This document shows, piece after piece, positions 59,053-64,000 of a stretch of 64,000 bases of DNA (positions are counted from its first letter, which is position 1; each line of letters begins with the position of its first letter). This stretch comes from GCA-2731375 sp964344935 (GTDB taxonomy: Bacteria > Pseudomonadota > Alphaproteobacteria > GCA-2731375). The translations under genes were made by a program, and so were the position numbers. The DNA lies in assembly GCA_964344935.1 (NCBI GenBank), contig CAYFPL010000009.1:124001-188000 (forward strand). Direction: 5' to 3'. Below the pieces are notes generated by a model, which was not told the DNA's origin, made no database searches, and worked only from the letters and a program-made list of their open reading frames with translations.

Positions 59053-59529
59053 ATGGCGGAACTGACCCATTTCGATGCCGAAGGCCGGGCCCACATGGTG
59101 GATGTGGGCGGCAAGGCGGTGACGGAACGCATCGCCCGGGCCGCCGGCCGGGTGGAAATGGCGCCCGAAACCCTTGATCTGATTCAGGCCGGCAGCATCG
59201 CCAAGGGCGATGTCCTGGGCGTCGCGCGGCTGGCCGGGATCATGGCGGCCAAGCGCACCGCCGATCTGATCCCCCTATGCCATCCCCTGCAGCTGTCCTC
59301 CGTCAGCCTGGATCTGACCCCAAATACCTCCGATTGCGCCGTCGATATCGTCGCGGAAGTCAAACTCACCGGCCGCACTGGCGTGGAGATGGAGGCCTTG
59401 ACCGCGGTCACCGTGGCCGGGCTGACCATTTACGATATGTGCAAGGCGGTAGACCGGGCCATGCGCATCGCCGATGTGCGCCTGGTGCATAAATCCGGCG
59501 GCAAGTCGGGCAGCTACGATGCGCCGTGA
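59053..59529 (+). CDS. moaC: Cyclic pyranopterin monophosphate synthase MoaC
   Basis: A protein of 158 residues that makes cyclic pyranopterin monophosphate in molybdenum-cofactor synthesis. MVDVGGKAVTERIA is the N-terminal signature; LIPLCHPLQLSSV, TGRTGVEMEALTAVTVAGLTIYDMCKAVDRAM and the Lys-rich end VHKSGGKSGSY hold the active-site residues. The trpC-moaC pairing is conserved in Rhodospirillales. Downstream comes a palindromic repeat, then moeA. Confidence 0.95.
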   Translation: MAELTHFDAEGRAHMVDVGGKAVTERIARAAGRVEMAPETLDLIQAGSIAKGDVLGVARLAGIMAAKRTADLIPLCHPLQLSSVSLDLTPNTSDCAVDIVAEVKLTGRTGVEMEALTAVTVAGLTIYDMCKAVDRAMRIADVRLVHKSGGKSGSYDAP

Positions 59530-59549
59530 AGTAGCGGAACCTGTTGCCT

Positions 59550-59618
59550 TGGATGACCGGGTCAAGCCCGGTCATGACAACATTTACGCGTCATTGCCGG
59601 GCTTGACCCGGTCATCCA
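59550..59618. repeat. Palindromic intergenic repeat between moaC and moeA
   Basis: Two perfectly complementary 22-nt arms (59550-59571 and 59597-59618) with a 25-nt loop that itself contains ATGAC/GTCAT. Each arm also folds alone through GACCGGG/CCCGGTC. This GACCGGGTCAAGCCCGGTC core is a dispersed palindrome in many alphaproteobacterial genomes. It may end or stabilise the trpD-trpC-moaC transcript. Confidence 0.75.
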
Positions 59619-59652
59619 GGGCCGTCTGCCGCGGCCATGCGGGTTCCGATAC

Positions 59653-60879
59653 ATGGTGAACACATCAATGCTTTCCGTCGCCGAAGCCCTGCAGCGCGTC
59701 CTCGACGGTGTGGCGGCCATGCCCACGGAAACCGTCAGTCTGGCCGCCGCCCATGGCCGGGTCCTGGCCCGGGACGTCACCGCAAGGCTGACCCAGCCGC
59801 CGGCCGATGTCTCCGCCATGGACGGCTATGCGGTACGGGCCGAGGACGTCGCCCAGGTGCCGTCGAGCCTGACCCAGATCGGCGAATCCGCCGCTGGCCG
59901 GGCCTTTGACGGCACCGTCGGGCCGGGCCAGACCGTGCGCATCTTCACCGGCGCGCCGGTGCCAAAGGGCGCCGATGCCATCGTTATCCAGGAGGATACG
60001 GAGGCCGACGGCGACCAAATCACCATGAAGGAAGCCGCGCCCCAGGGCCAGTTCGTGCGCCCGGCGGGGCTGGATTTCAGCCAGGGCGATGTGGGCATCA
60101 AGGCACCGCGCATGCTCTCGGCCCGGGATGTGGGCCTGGCCGCCGCCATGAACGTGCCCTGGCTGACCGTGGCCCGGGCCCCTCGCATTGCCCTGCTGGC
60201 GACAGGCGACGAGATCGTCCGCCCTGGCGAGCCCGTGGGCACCAACCAGATTATCAGTTCAAACACCCTGGCCCTGATGGGCCTGATCCGCGCCTCGGGC
60301 GGCGAGGCCATCGACCTTGGCATCGCCAGAGATGACGAGGACAGCCTGCGGGCGCTTGTTTCCGGCGCCAAGGGGGCGGATATGCTGGTCACCCTGGGTG
60401 GCGCCTCGGTGGGCGATCACGACCTGGTGCGCAAGGTGCTGGGCGAGGACGGCTTGGAGCTCAACTTCTGGCGCATCGCCATGCGGCCGGGCAAGCCACT
60501 TATTTTTGGCCGCATTGGCGAGACGCCCATGATGGGTATGCCGGGCAATCCGGTCTCCTCCCTAGTCTGCGGCCTGGTCTATCTGCGCCCGGCGATCCGC
60601 GCCATGCTGGGGCTCGACCCCCATGCCACCACCCTCTCGGCCGTCCTTGGCCAGGATCTGGGCGAGAACGACCAGCGCCAGGATTACCTGCGCGCCACGG
60701 CGGAAAAAGACGGGAGAGGCGAGATGGTTGTGACCCCGTTCCAAAAGCAGGACAGTTCCATGCTGTCCCGCCTGGCCAAGGCAGACTGCCTGATCATCCG
60801 CGCGCCCCTCGCCCCGCCCGCCCAGGCCGGCGACCGCGTCGAGATCGTACCCCTGGACAGCGAGACCACGGGAATTTAG
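59653..60879 (+). CDS. moeA: Molybdopterin molybdenumtransferase MoeA
   Basis: A protein of 408 residues; inserts molybdate into adenylylated molybdopterin. PPADVSAMDGYAVRAED is the family signature, GPGQTVRIFTGAPVPKGADAIVIQED follows, and the MogA-like domain has LLATGDEIVRPGEPVGTNQIISSN, VTLGGASVGDHDLVRKVL and GMPGNPVSSLV. It ends LDSETTGI. The last codons resemble a second copy at 61648-61671, beyond an AT-rich islet, so this 3' end may be a replaced one. Confidence 0.94.
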   Translation: MVNTSMLSVAEALQRVLDGVAAMPTETVSLAAAHGRVLARDVTARLTQPPADVSAMDGYAVRAEDVAQVPSSLTQIGESAAGRAFDGTVGPGQTVRIFTGAPVPKGADAIVIQEDTEADGDQITMKEAAPQGQFVRPAGLDFSQGDVGIKAPRMLSARDVGLAAAMNVPWLTVARAPRIALLATGDEIVRPGEPVGTNQIISSNTLALMGLIRASGGEAIDLGIARDDEDSLRALVSGAKGADMLVTLGGASVGDHDLVRKVLGEDGLELNFWRIAMRPGKPLIFGRIGETPMMGMPGNPVSSLVCGLVYLRPAIRAMLGLDPHATTLSAVLGQDLGENDQRQDYLRATAEKDGRGEMVVTPFQKQDSSMLSRLAKADCLIIRAPLAPPAQAGDRVEIVPLDSETTGI

Positions 60880-61099
60880 CCGCGAACAACCCAAAGGCGA
60901 TGGCCCGCCTATCGCAACTATAGCGATCTTTCTTGTCGCAATCGACACCTCAGGTCAATATACTTTTGGGCGAAATCGCGTCTTGAGTCTCAAGTTTCAA
61001 TTGAACTGATCGAGACTGGTCGGAATGGAATTCTTGAGGGCACCAGATAATCGGTCCTTTGGCAAAACTGAGAATACGCAAACCCAGGAAAACCGAATA
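60880..61099. other. Start of AT-rich islet after moeA
   Basis: About 220 bp without a gene. Base composition drops from GC-rich to AT-rich near 60930-60960. No terminator with a U-tract is seen. It leads into the orphan lipoprotein gene. Confidence 0.4.
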
Positions 61100-61537
61100 A
61101 TGCGACCCTTCTTTGGCATTTTTCTAATAACTCTTTCATTTCTCCTTGGAGGGTGCGGATTTCCTGGCTGCTTTACGGGTCATCTAAAGCGAAATAATTA
61201 CCTCGATAATTCAGTCAATGGCCTTCAAGCAAAATATGTTCGCCGGCTTCTTATTGCTAACCTGTCAGAAAGACATGAAAAAGGTAATACGGCTTATTAC
61301 GTCATATCAGAGCTAGAAAAATATGGGGCAAATTGTAATGCAAATATGCAAAAAGGCGTCGTGAATTGTTCGCATTATCAATACATCGAATGCGGCTCAC
61401 GACCGCTATTTGAGAAGAATGTGGGTAGGAAATCTGAATTCTTGATGAATATTGAAATACCGTTAGAATCGGATTGGTTTTCGGACATCAATGTGACTGT
61501 AGATGAGAAAAAGACAATATTTCGTCAGCAAGAATAG
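61100..61537 (+). CDS. Orphan lipoprotein in AT-rich islet
   Basis: A protein of 145 residues from the ATG at 61100; the frame opens earlier (61025), but this start gives a clean lipoprotein signal MRPFFGIFLITLSFLLGGC with Cys19. The mature part has five more cysteines (CGFPGC, GANCNANMQKGVVNCSHYQYIECG), suggesting disulfides. No family recognised. Codon use is rich in A/T third positions (AATAATTACCTCGATAAT), unlike the neighbouring moeA, which supports recent acquisition. Confidence 0.6.
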   Translation: MRPFFGIFLITLSFLLGGCGFPGCFTGHLKRNNYLDNSVNGLQAKYVRRLLIANLSERHEKGNTAYYVISELEKYGANCNANMQKGVVNCSHYQYIECGSRPLFEKNVGRKSEFLMNIEIPLESDWFSDINVTVDEKKTIFRQQE

Positions 61538-61578
61538 TAACAAAGACTACGGGATTCCGGGGGTTTCTTGTATTACCT

Positions 61579-61612
61579 GGGACAGGTTTCCGGGGACAGT
61601 ATACAAATAAAG
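61579..61612. repeat. Possible REP/RAYT-associated end sequence
   Basis: TGGGACAGGTTTCC followed by GGGGACAGTATACAAATA. The GGGGACAGTATAC string resembles the flanks of REP-associated tyrosine transposase genes in proteobacteria. No transposase frame is present, so this would be a remnant. Weak evidence. Confidence 0.3.
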
Positions 61613-61645
61613 CATCTGTCACATGCATTTCGGACACACCTGCAG

Positions 61646-61671
61646 CCGGACAGCGAGACCGAGGGGGTCTA
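61646..61671 (+). repeat. Second copy of the moeA 3' end
   Basis: GGACAGCGAGACC (61648-61660) is identical to 60855-60867 inside moeA. Read in the corresponding frame, this copy gives P-D-S-E-T-E-G-V-stop against L-D-S-E-T-T-G-I-stop for moeA; 20 of 26 bases match, including the stop. It looks like the displaced original gene end or an attachment-site duplicate on the far side of the islet. Confidence 0.55.
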
Positions 61672-61787
61672 GGCCCGAGCGATCCGCCCCACACGCGCCC
61701 GTCACGGTTTATTGAAAAGACCTTTTAGGCCCGCTCTTTTAGGTTCCCTCATCTGGCTTGAGCCACGAACGATGGGGGGAGGACTTC

Positions 61788-62381
61788 ATGCGGGTGCTTG
61801 CGGGCGTTGTGGTCCTGGTGGTGTTCTGTTTCGTCCAATCGGTGGCGGCCATGCCCTCGCGCCATCCGGTGCCCCGGCCGGCGCCGGAATGGATCATTTC
61901 GGAATGGATCAACGGCCCCGCCGTCACTCTGCACGAATTGCGCGGGAAGGTGGTGATCCTGGAGTTCTTCCAGCTCTGGTGTCCGGGCTGCAACGGCTTC
62001 TCCATCCCGCTGATCAAGCAATGGCAAAAGACCTTCGCCAAGGAGATCGCGGCCGGCCGCCTGGTGGTGATCAGCCTGCACACGGTGTTCGAGGGCCACG
62101 ACTATCAGAACCCGACGAAACTGCGCGCCTTCCTAAAGGAGAAAAAGATCCGCCACCTGGTCGGCATCGACCGCCACGTCCCCGGCCGCCATGCGCCGCG
62201 GACCATGCGCCGCTATGGCACCATGGGTACGCCGGAGATGGCCTTCATCGACCAGGACGGCGTTATCCAGTTCCAGGAATTCGGCGGCTTCGATGTGGAG
62301 AAGGCGGAAAATCTCCTGCGCCAACTGCTCGGCCCCGCCCCCGCCGTGATCCGCAGCAACTTCACGCCCAAGGCGGACTGA
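61788..62381 (+). CDS. Periplasmic TlpA-like thioredoxin-fold protein
   Basis: A protein of 197 residues; the ATG at 61788 is preceded by GGGGGGAGGA, much stronger than for earlier in-frame starts. Signal peptide MRVLAGVVVLVVFCFVQSVAA. The thioredoxin-fold active site is WCPGC (Cys65 and Cys68) in VVILEFFQLWCPGCNGFSIPLIKQW; the cis-Pro motif is TMGTPEMAFID. WCPGC with LHELRGKVVILEF matches TlpA/ResA-type disulfide reductases and peroxiredoxin-like proteins. Such proteins reduce apocytochrome cysteines, so it could serve the multihaem proteins, but it lies 10 kb away. GC-rich, unlike its flanks. Confidence 0.78.
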   Translation: MRVLAGVVVLVVFCFVQSVAAMPSRHPVPRPAPEWIISEWINGPAVTLHELRGKVVILEFFQLWCPGCNGFSIPLIKQWQKTFAKEIAAGRLVVISLHTVFEGHDYQNPTKLRAFLKEKKIRHLVGIDRHVPGRHAPRTMRRYGTMGTPEMAFIDQDGVIQFQEFGGFDVEKAENLLRQLLGPAPAVIRSNFTPKAD

Positions 62382-62576
62382 ACGGCACCGCGTACCGCCG
62401 CCGTCAAGCGGAAACGCGGCCCGCGCCCGGGCACAACCCCCACGGTTTCACTTGCCAGTTTGATCCCGCCGACCGATGATGGGTGGGGAAATAGTACGTG
62501 GTACCTGGCTCGAACACAGGTTGGCTGATCGACCTACGTAAAGTTGGTCCGTTCGCGGAAATGCTATGTGATAACT

Positions 62577-62882
62577 ATGCTATTCATCTTCGAAAAGATT
62601 TGGAATTTGTTCGGAGTGTATCGAAATTGGCTAAGACAAAAATTCTACCGGCCAATGACTATCTTGATTTTTGCGGCGATTTTTTCTCTCCACAATCCAG
62701 ATGTAGATTTCGATCATGCCTTTTTGTTGGCGATCCATATCTTTCTATTAACAGCGCTAGGGATTGCAGCGTTTATCGCCAGCATAGATTTGCTCGAACG
62801 ACTCAAGAAAAAAGAAGAATATAGAAGGAGATTGGCTGGCTTTAGGCGTGGTAAATTCTTCGATCCGGACAATAAATACTAG
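62577..62882 (+). CDS. Small two-helix membrane protein, unknown
   Basis: About 101 residues from the ATG at 62577 (TTG at 62544 also possible). Two hydrophobic helices (YRPMTILIFAAIFSL and AFLLAIHIFLLTALGIAAFIASI) are separated by HNPDVDFDH, and a basic tail KKKEEYRRRLAGFRRGKF follows. AT-rich codons, weak ribosome site. No family recognised; coding status is likely but not certain. Confidence 0.45.
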   Translation: MLFIFEKIWNLFGVYRNWLRQKFYRPMTILIFAAIFSLHNPDVDFDHAFLLAIHIFLLTALGIAAFIASIDLLERLKKKEEYRRRLAGFRRGKFFDPDNKY

Positions 62883-62925
62883 GATAGAATTTGGTAGAAT
62901 CATTATTTACTTGGCTTCATGACAG

Positions 62926-62947
62926 AAAAAGATAGCGCTATCTTTTT
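62926..62947. terminator. Bidirectional intrinsic-type terminator
   Basis: A perfect 22-nt palindrome centred on AGCGCT with A5 on one side and T5 on the other, giving a U-tract in both directions. A second small hairpin GATTC-taaaaaa-GAATC lies at 62953-62969. It follows the two-helix membrane gene. Confidence 0.6.
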
Positions 62948-62991
62948 GTCTTGATTCTAAAAAAGAATCCGCTGTCCAAAACATTTTCAAC

Positions 62992-63165
62992 ATGAATACA
63001 TTCATATCAATAATATTCAACAAAATTGGATCCATTCTGGATAAAAGTAAGAACCGATGGATTTATATTATCGGCAACATTTTTCTTTTGGTCGTTTTTT
63101 TAATCTATTTATCGGCAAAAACCTTTGCTTTTTTCACAAGCGAAGGAAATATTTTCTGGAACTGA
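62992..63165 (+). CDS. 57-residue single-helix membrane protein, unknown
   Basis: An open frame too short for most gene finders: MNTFISIIFNKIGSILDKSK, then RWIYIIGNIFLLVVFLIYLSA (membrane helix, about 23-42) and a hydrophobic tail ending EGNIFWN. It lies between a terminator-like palindrome and the next gene in AT-rich DNA. No ribosome site of note. It could be a small toxin-like or orphan membrane peptide, or chance coding in AT-rich sequence. Confidence 0.35.
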   Translation: MNTFISIIFNKIGSILDKSKNRWIYIIGNIFLLVVFLIYLSAKTFAFFTSEGNIFWN

Positions 63166-63287
63166 TGTCGGAATAATTTGGTGAAATATGTTGAGGTGCG
63201 ATGAATATTGCAGCGACGGTTTGCCTGCGTAAGAAGTAATCAGGGTCCAAACCAAATGGGTCGCTGCAAAGATTAGGACGTTGGGCG

Positions 63288-63722
63288 ATGGCCGCAGAAA
63301 TACCATATCCGGACATTCTGGAATATCCATGGATGAAGGACTTTGCCCGCGTGAAGGCTAACTCGAAATACAAGAAATTCTTTTCCGAATACAGCGACCT
63401 GCCGAAAGCGCCGATCAACTTGGTTCTTACTGTGATGAAGGAAACCATGGAACGGCCGGAAATCATGGCGGCGTTCGCCAGCACGATCGGAGACGAAAAC
63501 TTTGATCATGAAAGGAACCACATCACGCTGTTCTGGTACCGCGAGTACATTAAACACAAATACGGGAACTACCCGGACCCCTATTTGGAAATGGATGTTG
63601 CCATAAGGAAACTTGCACAGGGTGTTTATAGCGGGCTCGACGATCCTAACATGATAGCGGCTCTAATGGCGCGTCGGCACGTCGGCCCAGACGATGGCGT
63701 TGACTACGGCATTGTTGGTTAG
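63288..63722 (+). CDS. Hypothetical soluble protein upstream of lexA
   Basis: A protein of 144 residues, not recognised. Predicted mostly helical, acidic-basic mixed, with many aromatic residues (YPDILEYPWMKDFARVKANSKYKKFFSEY, HITLFWYREYIKHKYGNYPDPYLEMD) and no signal peptide or membrane helix. Codon use is closer to the GC-rich chromosome than to the AT-rich islet just before it. Ribosome site is GGACG-like and weak. Function unknown. Confidence 0.65.
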   Translation: MAAEIPYPDILEYPWMKDFARVKANSKYKKFFSEYSDLPKAPINLVLTVMKETMERPEIMAAFASTIGDENFDHERNHITLFWYREYIKHKYGNYPDPYLEMDVAIRKLAQGVYSGLDDPNMIAALMARRHVGPDDGVDYGIVG

Positions 63723-63805
63723 TTGAAAGCTTTGTGATCCGATATCTGGATCTTGTTAGAGCGGTCGTCATCCTTCCGGCGAATGGTTCACAATGGGCCC
63801 CCGCC

Positions 63806-63824
63806 TGTGGATAAATTATCCACA
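63806..63824. promoter_or_regulatory. Two head-to-head consensus DnaA boxes
   Basis: TGTGGATAAATTATCCACA: two perfect copies of the DnaA 9-mer TTATCCACA in inverted orientation with a 1-nt spacer, about 15 bp upstream of the lexA -35 box. It could mediate DnaA control of lexA, or act as a simple palindromic terminator for the upstream gene. Confidence 0.6.
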
Positions 63825-63838
63825 TTTGCACATTTTTC

Positions 63839-63867
63839 TTGACCGCGCGTGAGAACCAAACTAGAAC
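63839..63867 (+). promoter_or_regulatory. lexA promoter with SOS box
   Basis: -35 TTGACC (63839-63844) and, 17 nt later, a -10-like TAGAAC (63862-63867). The direct repeat GAAC-ccaaacta-less spacer reads GAAC at 63853-63856, seven bases, GAAC at 63864-63867, which is the alphaproteobacterial LexA operator (GAAC-N7-GAAC, complement of GTTC-N7-GTTC). It overlaps the -10, as expected for autorepression. Confidence 0.85.
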
Positions 63868-63970
63868 ATAGACACAGGTTTTGGTTTTGTTCCGCTTTCG
63901 GAATTGCATTTGGGGATGATTTAACACCTCATAGCTGAAATCCGGGGCGGAATTGGGAGAGGATCAAGGC

Positions 63971-64000
63971 ATGCTGACGCGCAAGCAGCACGAACTTCTG
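63971..64000 (+). CDS. lexA: SOS repressor LexA (5' end only)
   Basis: The first ten codons read MLTRKQHELL, the standard N-terminus of alphaproteobacterial LexA, with the winged helix and protease domain lying beyond the window. GGAGAGGA lies about 9-15 nt before the ATG. The SOS box 104 bp upstream and the trpD-trpC-moaC-moeA-lexA order typical of Rhodospirillales support the call. Confidence 0.9.
   Translation, partial: MLTRKQHELL

Noticed and set aside
1..64000. CRISPR array, prophage or insertion sequence
   Set aside because: No regularly spaced direct repeats, phage genes or transposase frames were found by eye on either strand.

Overview
The window reads as GC-rich chromosome of an alphaproteobacterium, probably a Rhodospirillales-type environmental organism. 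The evidence is the gene order trpD-trpC-moaC-moeA-(islet)-lexA, a GAAC-N7-GAAC SOS box of the alphaproteobacterial type before lexA, the layout of the type II secretion genes, and family-level likeness of most proteins. No rRNA, CRISPR array, phage or intact transposase is visible. Both ends cut genes: znuC on the left and lexA on the right.

Left third (1-23 kb): a partial zinc ABC ATPase; an acyl-CoA cassette (two MaoC-like half proteins and a family III CoA-transferase); a LOG-family nucleotidase-like protein; an envelope-glycan operon (GtrA, a UDP-galactopyranose-mutase-like flavoprotein interrupted by an in-frame amber codon, and two tandem GT-C-like membrane proteins); a five-gene catabolic operon (SCP2-like, alpha/beta hydrolase, tricarballylate-dehydrogenase-like flavoprotein, beta-hydroxyacid dehydrogenase, enoyl-CoA hydratase); and a glycerol-3-phosphate unit. 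In the last, a secreted glycerophosphodiesterase releases G3P, UgpBAEC imports it, GlpD oxidises it and a DeoR-type GlpR divergent from ugpB probably controls both sides.

Middle (23-37 kb): a complete-looking type II secretion system in two convergent blocks. L-M-(C/N)-D lie on the plus strand and O-E-F-G-H-I-J-K on the minus strand. The minus block continues into a MORN/TPR lipoprotein and a secreted pre-peptidase-domain protein.

Core of interest (37-52 kb): a redox cluster of eight genes with 25 predicted c-type haem sites. From the cytoplasm outward it encodes an FAD/NAD(P)H oxidoreductase fused to two cyclic-nucleotide-binding domains and four [4Fe-4S] motifs; a His-rich membrane protein; a degenerate-FHA/TM/decahaem protein; a small secreted protein; a secreted tandem HbpS/GlcG protein; an outer-membrane beta-barrel; and a 1,269-residue decahaem protein with an LVIVD propeller. 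A divergent pentahaem cytochrome sits at the other edge. Together these could form a trans-envelope electron conduit that I cannot match to a named system. The adjacent type II secretion system is a plausible exporter.

Right part (52-64 kb): tRNA-Glu(CTC); a divergent polysaccharide deacetylase; cueR-copA with a textbook CueR promoter that predicts a leaderless mRNA; trpD-trpC-moaC-moeA; an AT-rich islet that seems to have entered at the 3' end of moeA, leaving a second copy of the terminal codons; a TlpA-like thioredoxin; small orphan membrane proteins; and the lexA promoter, with two head-to-head consensus DnaA boxes and an SOS box.
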